Below, one piece after another: positions 8,736 through 18,700 of a stretch of DNA of 36,138 nt; position 1 is the first letter of the stretch; each line of letters starts with the position of its first letter. The DNA comes from Baffinella frigidus. Its lineage: Eukaryota > Cryptophyceae > Cryptomonadales > Baffinellaceae. The translations under genes and the position numbers were made by a program. The stretch is from assembly GCA_026770585.1 (NCBI GenBank), contig MU647895.1, forward strand, positions 1-36,138, in the 5' to 3' direction. Below the pieces are notes generated by a model. The model saw nothing but the letters and a program-made list of their open reading frames with translations. It was not told the DNA's origin and searched no databases.

Positions 8736-9287
8736 ATGGTAATGTCTGAGCTGTCTGTGTTCAGGGAATGCGTCATCCGTGGCGTATCTCAGCATCTCAA
8801 ATGTGAGCGGGGTAGGGTTCAGGACAATGTCGATATGTGTAGCCAATATATTGACACGTATGTAATCTCCGATGAACCCAAAGCCGTCAGTCTAGAATAT
8901 GTGCAAGAAATTCTTGAACATTCTAAACATGAGTTAGATGAGATTGAATTTTATTACAAAACCCCGTATGTATACACTACTGCGTGTCTGTCTGAAATAT
9001 ATACCCTCATGCAACATGACGAAGTTACATATGGAATGGTCAGCACAATTGCATCTTGCATATTTGTCTTGATGCGAATGAGTTGCGTATGTTGGGTTCG
9101 AGGTGTTGATAGACCCGTGTTCTGTCGCTGGTTGTGGGACCATTGGTCTGAAATCACAACACCGATCAATCTCGACTCGACCTGGGTTGTGATGCACGCG
9201 ATTTCACATGACTTCATGCTGGCGTGGCACGTGGGTCGATTACCCGCGCATCCCGTTCCGATTCCCGTGGAGACTGTTTCAAAATGA
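8736..9287 (+). CDS. Candidate Bcl-2-fold protein
   Basis: A 183-residue protein. The open frame extends to a TTG at 8718, but the first ATG is 8736 (a second at 8742), just after the TATA box. Motif order matches the Bcl-2 family. Residues 9-26 (FRECVIRGVSQHLKCERG) resemble BH4. A helix at 53-72 with LDEIEF is in the BH3 position. Residues 95-112 (DEVTYGMVSTIASC...) align with BH1, with TYG in place of the usual NWG. Residues 149-164 (TWVVMHAISHDFMLAW) align with BH2 at Thr, Trp and Phe, although its usual Gly-Gly-Trp is absent. BH1-to-BH2 spacing is about 7 residues longer than in cellular Bcl-2 proteins. There is no C-terminal membrane anchor; the end is Pro-rich. If real it would bind BH3 proteins and block or tune cell death. 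The call rests on motif alignment by eye; otherwise it is an unknown helical protein. Confidence 0.5.
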   Translation: MVMSELSVFRECVIRGVSQHLKCERGRVQDNVDMCSQYIDTYVISDEPKAVSLEYVQEILEHSKHELDEIEFYYKTPYVYTTACLSEIYTLMQHDEVTYGMVSTIASCIFVLMRMSCVCWVRGVDRPVFCRWLWDHWSEITTPINLDSTWVVMHAISHDFMLAWHVGRLPAHPVPIPVETVSK

Positions 9288-9361
9288 CCACCAAATGTAT
9301 CTACTGGTGGATGGTGTTTGCTGGTTCCGTGCACTACATTGGACCTACGGTTGGGGTCTCA

Positions 9362-9368
9362 TATAAAA
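9362..9368 (+). promoter_or_regulatory. TATA box
   Basis: TATAAAA 29-35 bases before the ATG at 9397, supporting a plus-strand promoter for the small membrane protein. A short ATG frame (9371, 13 codons) precedes the main start, so the transcript start may lie after it. Confidence 0.5.
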
Positions 9369-9396
9369 CGATGCTGCCAATACGACAAGAGCTTGT

Positions 9397-9867
9397 ATGT
9401 GGGATGCATTGAATGCAACCACCGGTTCTGTCTTATCATGGCTTCCACAGACCACAGGTTCTATCTTGTCATGGCTTCCACATAATTCGGTCGAAATGGG
9501 TTGGTGTGTCAGTTTCGGGCCTCCGGCTTTATGTTTACTCGGTGTACATCTCTTATTTCGGAACATTTTTATTATATTGTTCTTCTCTGTGAAGGTTGTT
9601 ATCTCTCTTATTGTGTATATGCACATCAGGACGCTTGTATCAACAGCTGTTCACCCATATTCATTCGAATCGGTTATATTTGGAGTACCCGCTGGGACGC
9701 TACACGCACCGTTGACTGTCGGTCTTCAGATAATACAAGCAAAAACTCTAATCGCCGTCACATCTATATGCCCCAGATGTTTCCCAAAATCGATTCCTCC
9801 ACCTACTCCACCGTATGTATCTCAATCCCCGTGGATCGATTGGATGAAAGACCACAGTGGTCTGTAA
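9397..9867 (+). CDS. Small probable membrane protein, 156 residues
   Basis: I do not recognise this protein. The N-terminus holds two copies of an 11-residue unit (TTGSVLSWLPQ and TTGSILSWLPH). A strongly hydrophobic stretch at about residues 41-76 (LCLLGVHLLFRNIFIILFFSVKVVISLIV) could span the membrane once or twice. A second moderately hydrophobic segment lies around 92-120. The tail is Pro-rich. A TATA box lies 29-35 bases upstream. The gene converges on the second ankyrin gene with only 15 bases between stops. Another plus-strand frame overlaps its 3' half (to 9914) but lacks an early ATG, so I prefer this one. The small size leaves real doubt. Confidence 0.5.
   Translation: MWDALNATTGSVLSWLPQTTGSILSWLPHNSVEMGWCVSFGPPALCLLGVHLLFRNIFIILFFSVKVVISLIVYMHIRTLVSTAVHPYSFESVIFGVPAGTLHAPLTVGLQIIQAKTLIAVTSICPRCFPKSIPPPTPPYVSQSPWIDWMKDHSGL
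9418..9483 (+). repeat. 33-bp tandem duplication
   Basis: Two adjacent 33-bp units, 9418-9450 and 9451-9483, differing at about four positions. They are in frame and produce the duplicated 11-residue unit in the small membrane protein. Confidence 0.8.
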
Positions 9868-9882
9868 TGTCCTTTTCGACCT

Positions 9883-11172
9883 TCAAGTGCCGGCGTATGC
9901 ATGTTTGGAATTGACTTGCATGATTTCATCAACAATATCATCGCGCATGTTCGGACGAATCTTCCATCGCCAATACCGATCGTCTTCCTCATCATTCATC
10001 GCCAACATAAGTCGATCCTCATCATTCATCGCCAACATAAGTCGAAATATGGTATTCACTGCATGTTGTCTGATAGTTAAGGGTGGTGGTATTGTGTGCA
10101 GTTTCTCCATGATTAGGTCGAAGACATCTCCGGTTATCGCTGGTATGCGAGAAGGTTGTTGTCTGTCTTCTTGAATTTCGCCGTATGGCGTTGTTGTTTT
10201 GAAATCCTTTCCTCTGCATATACGCTCCCTCGACATTGTGTCTATGTGGAACAGCTCCCGTTGACGAACCTCCTCAAATTCTACCTCCTCTTGCAAAGGA
10301 AAACGTTCACCTGGCTTTAAATCAATTCCGTGAAAAAATAAAAACCAAAGCAAATTGTCATCATAATCACCTATGGCACACCACAATGGGTCGTGAACCC
10401 AAGTATCTGTTTCATTGATGGAAGCGAGCGTAGCGCCAGGACCGATGTTTCCCGATATTCGAGTGAATGTATACCCGTTATTTAGAAGAAGTCTCATTCC
10501 TTCAAAAAACCTCCCTTGAAGTGCAGCTTGCATTGTTTCCGTGTTTTCAGTTTTTCCAAGGGGGAGTCTTTCATACATTGGATCTATGTTCATACCAGCG
10601 CGAGCGGAGATTAGTAACTGCATACATGTGAGTGATCTTGCTTCTATCGCCATAGTTAGTGCGTTGATGTTCGAAAAGGGTATGTTCCGTGGGTCTGCTC
10701 CGTGTTTGAGTAACATTTCAACCACGTGAGAGTGCCCCGCCTGCGCAGCAATGCACAGAGCAGACATGCCAAATATTGTGAGCTCGTTAACATACCCACA
10801 AATTCGTTGGTTCTCTCTACGTAATAGCAGACGTAATATTTCCAGGTTATTTTCTATATAATTTGTAGTGCATGCTACATGTAGGGCGCTTTGCCAGTGA
10901 GATGTACGAAAACGTGAATCGAGTTCTATGCATTGGATCACTGTGAGGCCTCTGAATGTAGCTTCGGCTTGGGTCTCCACATCGGGTTCGCGACTGATGT
11001 AAATAGGCTCTCGTGACTCAATAGCGTGGGTCTGGTAAATCAGACTCTGCACCTCTGCGATATCACCGTCTCTGATAGCGACCAGAATTCGCTCGAGTTC
11101 AGTCCCTCTTTCTAAAGGCTTCGGATGAGAGTGTCCACGGTTGAAATAACGTAAAATCCTATTTCTCTCCAT
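9883..11172 (-). CDS. Ankyrin-repeat protein, second copy
   Basis: A 429-residue protein starting at an ATG. Residues 25-60 form a helical N-terminal repeat-like segment. Ankyrin-type units follow through about 70-290: SALHVACTTNYIENNLEILRLLL, SALCIAAQAGHSHVVEMLLKHGADPRN, ALTMAIEARSLTCMQLLISARAG and weaker ones. The C-terminal 90 residues leave the ankyrin pattern and include FDLIMEKL and a final MRDDIVDEIMQV helix, loosely F-box/PRANC-like as in the first ankyrin gene. A 10-residue block (RLMLAMNDED/E) is duplicated by a perfect 30-bp tandem repeat. Probable role: protein-binding adaptor, possibly for host ubiquitin ligase; this is inference. It converges with the small membrane protein gene. 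Upstream is a 217-base gap shared with the divergent nine-helix membrane protein. Confidence 0.85.
   Translation of the reverse strand: MERNRILRYFNRGHSHPKPLERGTELERILVAIRDGDIAEVQSLIYQTHAIESREPIYISREPDVETQAEATFRGLTVIQCIELDSRFRTSHWQSALHVACTTNYIENNLEILRLLLRRENQRICGYVNELTIFGMSALCIAAQAGHSHVVEMLLKHGADPRNIPFSNINALTMAIEARSLTCMQLLISARAGMNIDPMYERLPLGKTENTETMQAALQGRFFEGMRLLLNNGYTFTRISGNIGPGATLASINETDTWVHDPLWCAIGDYDDNLLWFLFFHGIDLKPGERFPLQEEVEFEEVRQRELFHIDTMSRERICRGKDFKTTTPYGEIQEDRQQPSRIPAITGDVFDLIMEKLHTIPPPLTIRQHAVNTIFRLMLAMNDEDRLMLAMNDEEDDRYWRWKIRPNMRDDIVDEIMQVNSKHAYAGT
9986..10045 (-). repeat. Perfect 30-bp tandem duplication in ankyrin gene
   Basis: Two identical adjacent 30-bp units, 9986-10015 and 10016-10045, in frame within the second ankyrin gene. 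Identity suggests a recent duplication. Confidence 0.9.
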
Positions 11173-11210
11173 CGCAATGAATAAATGCTGTTACAAATTG
11201 TCTACACCTG

Positions 11211-11220
11211 TACTTAAGTA
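11211..11220. promoter_or_regulatory. Palindrome TACTTAAGTA in divergent promoter
   Basis: A perfect 10-base palindrome about 40 bases before the ankyrin start (minus strand). It is positioned like a TATA-type element or a dimer binding site. Confidence 0.3.
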
Positions 11221-11255
11221 TGATGTTATCGATATACCAAAAGCATTTATACAAG

Positions 11256-11319
11256 TTTAACCTGCACAAGTTTTGGAACACTCAAACCGTTCAACCTGTA
11301 CAAGTTTTGGAACCCTCAA
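11256..11319. repeat. 30-bp direct repeat in divergent promoter region
   Basis: Units at 11256-11285 and 11290-11319 match at 27 of 30 positions (core AACCTG.ACAAGTTTTGGAA). They lie between the second ankyrin gene (-) and the nine-helix membrane protein gene (+), so they could be paired factor-binding sites. Confidence 0.75.
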
Positions 11320-11336
11320 CCTGGAAAGTTTGTTTT

Positions 11337-11346
11337 CATATTAAAG
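11337..11346 (+). promoter_or_regulatory. TATA-like box
   Basis: CATATTAAAG about 43-52 bases before the ATG at 11389, suitably placed to start a short leader for the plus-strand membrane protein. Confidence 0.4.
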
Positions 11347-11388
11347 CCTTTACAGCCGGGCTCTGCAACTATCGTACCACAAGTAACA

Positions 11389-12519
11389 ATGAAATGGGTA
11401 CGAGCAATAGACGGTATGATTTGCTTCGGTGTTTGCGTTTTTCTCGGCGTTGCAGTGCATCAGTCATTCTTTTTGGACTCCGTGGTCGTCACGGATATCT
11501 CCAACCCGCGATACAATGAGATTATCAATGGCACTACATCGCCTCTTCCGGTGCAACCGGACGCGTGCATCGGGGAAGGGTCCGACGACGTGTCAGTGGC
11601 TCCCGTGTGTAGTTGTCTTGTCATGGCTGGACAGAATAAAACGTATGCGAACATGTGCCTCCGACAGCTCAACGGTATTCCAGGCGAACAGATCAAGGTT
11701 GGGCGTATCAACCCTAACTTTCTTCTGTTCTATGTGTTTCTGGTGTCGGCATTGTATCAACTGGTTCTACGGAATTCCATTGGAGTTAACCTGAAAGGGA
11801 TTTTCAACCGAGACGTGCAGGTGGGTATAGCGTTCATGTGTATTGTGGTCCTCCTTGGTTGCATTATGTCTATATTCCAATTCGACCACGGACTTGACCC
11901 GTTCGTCCTTGTCAACTTTATGCCTCAGCAGGTCGTTTTGATGCTTCTGAGTTTTGTGCTGTACAAAAACTCACATTCTACGGATGTGCTTCCAGAGGCC
12001 AAAGTCATGTATGTCAACGCGATGTTCGCTGGAGTTTTCAACATTGCGACCATCCCGATGATGACTCTTTTGGTTTGCTGTATCTGCTCGTGGACAACTG
12101 TTAAGATGCTGTATTTCATGTACAATACATCTATGCTTCTCGCCGTCGTACAGTTGGCATACCACTGCGTTTACATTGACTCGAGTCAGCTGTCTCCGAA
12201 CCCGGCCGCGAAGATTCGTATGCGGCAAGCACTCTACCTGATGCTCACATCCGTGCTCACTTGTATCTCGATTGTATCCCTCGTGTACATGCCAATGCAT
12301 AATAATGGAATGACGCGATTCCTCGCACTTGCTTATAATGCTGTTCTGTGGATACTGCATATTTTGTTCGATGCTACAAAGGGGAACATGGATTCATACC
12401 TATACGAGCACAGTTTCAACATCTTCGATGGGGTCCTCGCCACGATCCGCTACATTCTGCTCATCTTTGTGTTCTATTTGGTTTGGGGATATGGGTTGAA
12501 TGACGCTATCCCCCTTTAG
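11389..12519 (+). CDS. Polytopic membrane protein with about nine helices
   Basis: A 376-residue protein. The first helix (about 8-28) may act as signal-anchor. It is followed by a roughly 80-residue hydrophilic loop with cysteines at 60, 74, 76 and 90 and sequons at Asn48 and Asn83, so the loop is probably lumenal or extracellular and disulphide-bonded. Eight further hydrophobic segments lie at about 109-127, 145-164, 175-192, 207-234, 243-263, 281-301, 310-328 and 352-370. I do not recognise the family. A rhodopsin was considered and not supported. The ATG is preceded by a TATA-like box. The gene is divergent from the second ankyrin gene and converges on the 3' end of the giant gene. Possible roles are transporter, channel or envelope scaffold; none is shown by the sequence. 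Confidence 0.85.
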   Translation: MKWVRAIDGMICFGVCVFLGVAVHQSFFLDSVVVTDISNPRYNEIINGTTSPLPVQPDACIGEGSDDVSVAPVCSCLVMAGQNKTYANMCLRQLNGIPGEQIKVGRINPNFLLFYVFLVSALYQLVLRNSIGVNLKGIFNRDVQVGIAFMCIVVLLGCIMSIFQFDHGLDPFVLVNFMPQQVVLMLLSFVLYKNSHSTDVLPEAKVMYVNAMFAGVFNIATIPMMTLLVCCICSWTTVKMLYFMYNTSMLLAVVQLAYHCVYIDSSQLSPNPAAKIRMRQALYLMLTSVLTCISIVSLVYMPMHNNGMTRFLALAYNAVLWILHILFDATKGNMDSYLYEHSFNIFDGVLATIRYILLIFVFYLVWGYGLNDAIPL

Positions 12520-12538
12520 GAAAGCAAGGTTTATTGGG

Positions 12539-12612
12539 GTGATAAACACATGCTTGGATGGTGATCATTATTATTATTATTAAAGTGACAAACACATGCT
12601 TGGATGGTGATC
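12539..12612. repeat. 28-bp direct repeat flanking an ATT microsatellite
   Basis: Units 12539-12566 and 12585-12612 match at 27 of 28 positions (core AAACACATGCTTGGATGGTG). Between them is a run of ATT triplets. They lie just past the stop of the nine-helix protein, in the convergent gap with the giant gene, hence in the 3' untranslated region of one or both transcripts. Confidence 0.85.
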
Positions 12613-12651
12613 GTAGGCAGAACTAGGCATTTTTATCGAGAATACATCAAA

Positions 12652-12657
12652 TTTATT
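12652..12657 (-). terminator. AATAAA poly(A) signal of the giant gene
   Basis: AATAAA on the minus strand about 85 bases downstream of the giant gene's TAG stop. It is the first exact AATAAA after that stop. A run of eight or more G (minus strand, near 12697-12705) lies between stop and signal. Confidence 0.45.
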
Positions 12658-12741
12658 ATTACATATTTATATTTATCATCGGCTCTGTTCTGTGAGCCCC
12701 CCCCTCCCTAAGCCCTACACGAGTCAACCCACTCAGTTTTT

Positions 12742-15700
12742 CTAATCATTTTCGCGGACATGTGTATGACTCAAAAAAATAGCTGCAATGACAATTTGAC
12801 CACATGAAAGTAGCAATTGAATCGGAACTATGACTAGCAACGGCAAGGCGTAGAAAGCGAATATAGCGATGAGTATCACGGGAATGGATCGCCATGAGGT
12901 GAGGACCGCGCAAACACGATACGCCAGGACCATATCTTCATCGTTTTGTGTTTTGATGGTGGAGAATCTCCCGAAGGCGGTGGATAAGTCATGTAGAGTG
13001 CTGCCTGAGTCTTTAGCGAATGATTGTTCGCGAAGCCACCCGTATGCGCTGTCGCATATGTCGGTGTTGATTTCGCAGAGAACCCACGCCAATGGCTCTG
13101 ACCAACCCTTGAAACCGAACGGGTGGGCGTTACAAGATATGATGCATTGTTCTGCGGCGATTTTAGTGTCTTCGACACAGTTCGGTGTACTTTGCAGTGC
13201 CGATGGCCAGTTTACCCTCAGTGGGATCAATGTGTCGAGCGCAGCTATCACTTCCTGCCCGACGCAAGTTGGAATCATCGGTGCACAAAATGGAGAGTAT
13301 CCAAGTGAATAGAATAAAACGATTGGACCGTAAGCAAATCCAATCACTGTCCAGGTGTAAGGAATTCCAATAGATGAAGTTATAATACCGATAATGTACA
13401 AAACTACAGCCACTGCCACAGCTGAACTGAGGAACGAATATCGGAACTCGCTGCACTGCATGACGGTTTTGATATCACACTTCGCGAAACGACGGATTGC
13501 ACTGGGGATGGAATTGATGAGGTCCATGAAGTATCGTGCGTCCAACCCTGCAATCGTCTGGAACAAAAAACGACCCGCGTCTCCGGCGAAGGATTTCAGT
13601 GGTAGTTGGCGTAGATAGAGGGGCTTTGCGGTCGCGTTCACAGCGAACGAGGGCATTGTGAGAAGAATGTCTCTCTCCACCGTGGGGCGTGGTGTTGTAG
13701 TGGATGAAAAATACGTGCCAAGGATATTGGTGGTTTCAGTAAGGAGTAACCATAGATTCCACATGGGTTCACACCCCGATTCAACATCGAAGTTGGCGAA
13801 ACTGGACGTGATAGAAATCGGCCCCGAGTTGAAAGCATCACGTAAACCACCCCCGATCAACACCTTAGCTCCATCCTGCAACGCGAGTTGTGCCGAGTAT
13901 TTCTTCACAGCGTCGAGTTGGCTTTGAAATGACAGCATGCGTCGGTTGTTACCAGTGGAAACAGAGTACTCCTCGTCCGGGACAACCAATGGCGGTATGT
14001 ATTCGTCTGCATTCGAGACATTGTTGTATTCGTCAAACTCGGTGAAAAGATCGTCCAATACAGTGTCCTCGGAGACAATGCTCTCTTCATCGGAGACAAT
14101 ATTCTCAAGTTTCGAGACTAGTAGCATCGGGGCAGCACGCATCAACTCAAGGCGCAGTGAGTGAGCGGTGTGAATACGCTCCGTTTTGCGAAGGGGGTCC
14201 ATTGAAGCATACAACGAGTTGGTCGTGTTTGTCGTGTTGGAGTGGGTCCATTTTGTGTTCTCAACGAATGACGTCATGGCGTGTACAGACCAAATCTTCA
14301 GAGACCGCATGATGGCTCGCACAGGGGCTGCCATCTCTGAGTGTAGCGCTGTGTAGAGAAACACATATGGGCGACTCGCGAGAGTGGTGAACACCATGGG
14401 GTCTGATAGTACAGATGCGAGGTCCCGCATCGAGAGAAGAAATGTGTCTGGGACTGTAAGATTGAACGTTCTGCGGACATCGTCGCCAATGGCACGCCAG
14501 CGGACACATTGTCTGTATAGGACCTGGTCCGAGACAGAGAGGTTTGTCATGACACGGAGCGAGCCAAGTGGACCAATTAGCCTACAACCTTCATCAATGA
14601 CATCGTCCCAAGAACGCGCCGCAACGCGCTCGAGGTCGTGTGGTGCGATGTGAAGCATTCCTGTGATGGTCGCTTCGATTTCTTTGAATGGCCCCCCCTC
14701 GTCGTCGAGGAGACGGCGACGACCAATATCGAGTGTTCCCATACCAACAACGAACGAGGCGGATTTCCAGGAAGATCTAAAAACAGTGTAGCAATATGTT
14801 TCCTTGGTCATTGCACACGGCGCTGCTGCCAGGTCGTCGTACTGTAGCGCATACTCTGACGAGTGTTGTGCGGCGAGCGTTGTAGAAGAACCGAGTGTTA
14901 TCAAACAGAGCGCCAATGGGTCTGGGATGATTGTGTCTGAAACACTGTCAATTGCACAGGTCTGGAAACCCTCTCCTCTCGTAGGGCATGCACAACGAGC
15001 ACCCCCTACTGCTTGGATGCACATGGGAGGTCCAGACATGCACGTATCACATGGTTGTGTGCCAAACGACGAGGATTCGAACGCACTGTCGAGTATGTCG
15101 CACGTCGAAGCGGGCGCTTGGCATTGTGCATGGTTAATGCATGGGCTATGTGTGTTTGTCTGGACCGAGCATTTACACTGTTTCCGAACAATATCGCATC
15201 CGTAGCGTTGGAAGTCTTCTTCAAGGTCTGTTGACAGTATTGGACAGTCGTCGCATGCGACTTGCCCATTTTGATCGACAACATTGTTATAATCTTTGGG
15301 GTCACCCTTGTCGTACTGCACACAGGTGTCTGCAGCCGAACATGAGAGGGAAGAGGCGTCACCGAGAGTGTTCACGTACGTTGACCAACAGCGTGTTGCC
15401 GCTGGAATCTTGGGCAGTGGTTTCTTTTTCTCATCTACAACGTGCTCACACTCTGTGAGGGCCTTGTTCGGGTCGCACTCTATTACCTGCAGCAAGCCAC
15501 GGAATGTTTCCAGCCCTGGTAGTGAAATACCAATAGGTGACAATGCGTTGATGATATCAGTGAGAGCATTTTCGATACCGAATTTCACGGGGCAGAAAAT
15601 CCCCAGGTAGAAAATTTTCACGTTCCAGTTGGAAAATTTGCATATCAAAACCACAGTTCTCTCGAGCCACGCGCCGACACCAGTGCCCAGAAGTGATTCC

Positions 15701-18700
15701 ATGAGGAGGTTCAACATCGCACTCCAGGCACTCCCGAGTTCCTGAAAAAACATCCCGAGGTTCATAGACATGTTCTGTAGAGCATCGTCTGTATCCGCCT
15801 TACTCCCTGGAATCATGAGCCGGCATGCGTGCAATACCAGCATGGTCATAAAGTAGGCCGCGCGCACGATTGCCCCTGCCTGCAAACGGGCCGTGCGCAG
15901 GACATTTTTGAACATCTCAAGCATAGTAGCGGGACATTGAGGTACGAGCTCTGCGTTCTGTTCCATGATTATTCTCCTGCGCTCTGTGACCTGTGCGGTG
16001 CAAGCTTTCTCATCAATGCCTTGGTAGAATGTTTCGACCGTCTGTCTCACAAACTGATTATTCGACATGGAGAACATGGATGGTTGGTAAAAGAAAATCT
16101 CCTTGAAACACACCCCCGAGGCCTGACAATTGGCATCGAATACCAAACCGCGTGCGGTTTGCATTTGTTTGCAAAACAATGAGAGTGTCTTGTCAAGGTC
16201 ACACACGTTCATTGGCTTTGAAGCCTCGTCGTCATCCGTTTCCAGAACGGCTGATTCAAACGCTTGGATGGTGGTAATACGGCGTTTGGCGGGGTCCAAC
16301 CAGTCCTCTCTTTTCATCGTTCCCTTACATGAAACCTTGGATGTATCGCGCTTTTCACATATCTCGTCACATCGACCTGTGAGAACATCACACTGGTCGA
16401 CACAATCGATGTTGTTTGGGATGCAATATAGCCACGGACGAGACCACAACTCCTGGTCGTCCTCGTATTCGTCTTTCCTGGGGTCGGAACCCTCGACGAC
16501 ACTGGCTATGTCGTCTACAGTCGCGTTAGAATTTGTGTCATTGTGATTAAGCAAAGCACGAACATCTGATATAAAATTGCCCCAGAATTGTGTCGGAACC
16601 CACTGGGTGCGGTCGATGATCTTATCCATACGCGGGCATCCGTCCAATGATCCACACAACACGCGCGATATGTCATCACGTATCTCGCTCGCAATTTTGC
16701 GGGCTGTGGATATGCGAAAAGGTGTTGTCACTGAGCTTTCACTGGCGGGTAGTTGGGTGCCATCAGAGGCGTGGAACGTCGGCGATGAAGAGCATTGGCC
16801 ACACTTCCGCCGCAGCGTGCGTGCTTTATTCATCACGTGAGTGGGTGTCTCCGGCTTCATGCGTGTGAGGTTTACGGACACCATATCCGATGGGTCGTTG
16901 TTTACAGGACACGAGAGAAGCGTCGATGTTGCTGCACGGCCAACAAGGCGGCACCCTGGTTCCACAGTTGGTGTGTGTGTAGCGAGTCGTCCCGTGTGGC
17001 AGTCTCCACCCTCATCGAGTGTATTGGTCCACCCAGCCGGGGCTACTTCGAGTGGTGTGGGGATATATCTGTATTCATATCGCGGGAGGCGTGTCAGTGT
17101 CGCACATGCACCGTCACTTTTTGTGCGCTGGATCTCGAATTTGTCACGAAGAAGACCGCCCGTGAAAGGCCAATCCATCTGGTCGATACACGGCTGGGAC
17201 TCGATCACAGTGCTCGTGCGCCACGTTTGGTCGAAGAGTGAACTCACGGTTTCCGAGAAGCCACATCCCTCCGTGGGACCACCACCATCCTCCGAGACAC
17301 TCCTTTGTACCTCCGACCTGCACATGTCCGTCTCGCCGTTGCATGCACAGACACCATTTCCGCTGTAGTACACTGCATTGGCTGTGACCACTCCTTCCTG
17401 TGCCTTCTGTGTAGGGTGCACTTGTTTACCACGGTTGGCCTTCTCAAATAAAACCCTCGCGCGGCGCAGGTCCGGGAACTGTACCCGAAAGTTCTCGACC
17501 TGTCCCAGCAGAAATTGTTGCTGTCGGAGTGGACAAGCCCAGTCCTTCCAATTTTCGCGAGGATTGATAGAAGGTGTAGCTGTAGCAATTTCTCTTTGCT
17601 CATCCCCAATCATATCATAAAGCCACCTAGTGCCACCACCGACGAGTTTGTCAGAGTCTTTCAATTCAATGTGAGACCCCAGTAAAACGTCTGTTACCTT
17701 TAAGCCGTCAGTGTCGACAATGTAACGAACGTGGTGGCCAGCGATGTCATATGGGGACACTCTGACAGTCCCGGCATTACCGACTGGCGTGGAACGATGA
17801 GCCCCGCGGAACACCGAATGTCTTGGCTCGACGAAAAGTCCCCCGGTACCGTCCATGGGAACCGCCCCGTTCGATAACGAATTGTAACTCAATATCCCTC
17901 TGACATTGTTTGTGTATGTATACACACTCGGTGCTGTGGAGCCAGGGCCTGCGAGTGTGCCTTGTTCATGTAAACACTTGGCGTTTGTTCGGGGGACCTT
18001 GCTGCACAAATTAGTGGGGTCGTCCGCACCAACAACGCGAGAAACAGACAGCTGTCCATTGCGTCTGGAGCAACTTTTCGAATTGTCCAATTCATTCCTG
18101 TATTGCGAAATACCAAAAATGCTCCGTTCTCTGTCGTCTGCATCACCACATATCTCCTTGGGACATACAGTGTCCAAGATGTATGCCTTGTTCCGAGTTT
18201 GGTACGTGCTGTCACATTTGTCGATAGGCGAGTAATCGCCCCCGATCCAGGGGTTGAAGAGATGGATATACTTGTTGTCCACTGTACTCTGCATACACAC
18301 GCTATTCCAACGGTCCGCCGCGAGGCAATGTTGGGTATAGTCGAGCAACCAAGTTGCAAAGCGGTCCCTTATGGGCCTTGTCGAATGCGCCCAGAATGGA
18401 ACCGCACCGTCTCTGGTCATCTGGTCTCGCGATACAGTCCATGTGCCACGGAACCCCTTCTTCACGAGCACACCGCGTTCACGCGTAAAACTCTCGATGA
18501 ATGTTTTGTTGAGGTGTATCAGCCCCTGATGTTGGCCGCATTTGGTATAGTCGACGTCGTTGGTTTCCGCTGCATCGATGCACGCATATGGTATAATCTT
18601 ACCGTCTATACCCTTCAAACCAGTTGTCTCTTCATACCGCTTGGAAGAAAGAGGGTTGTATTCTTTGAATGTTTCCCAATTGATAGGATACTGAGAGAAA

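Noticed and set aside
9501-9914. A second plus-strand frame overlapping the 156-residue gene
   Set aside because: It opens at a TTG with no early ATG, and its reading overlaps the better-supported frame with TATA box and repeat units; it also runs into the ankyrin gene's 3' end.
11389-12519. Viral heliorhodopsin or rhodopsin
   Set aside because: About nine helices instead of seven, a large Cys loop after the first helix, and no retinal-type lysine in the last helices.
12695-12715. Telomere-like TTAGGG on the minus strand near the G run
   Set aside because: Only one copy, next to a simple G run.
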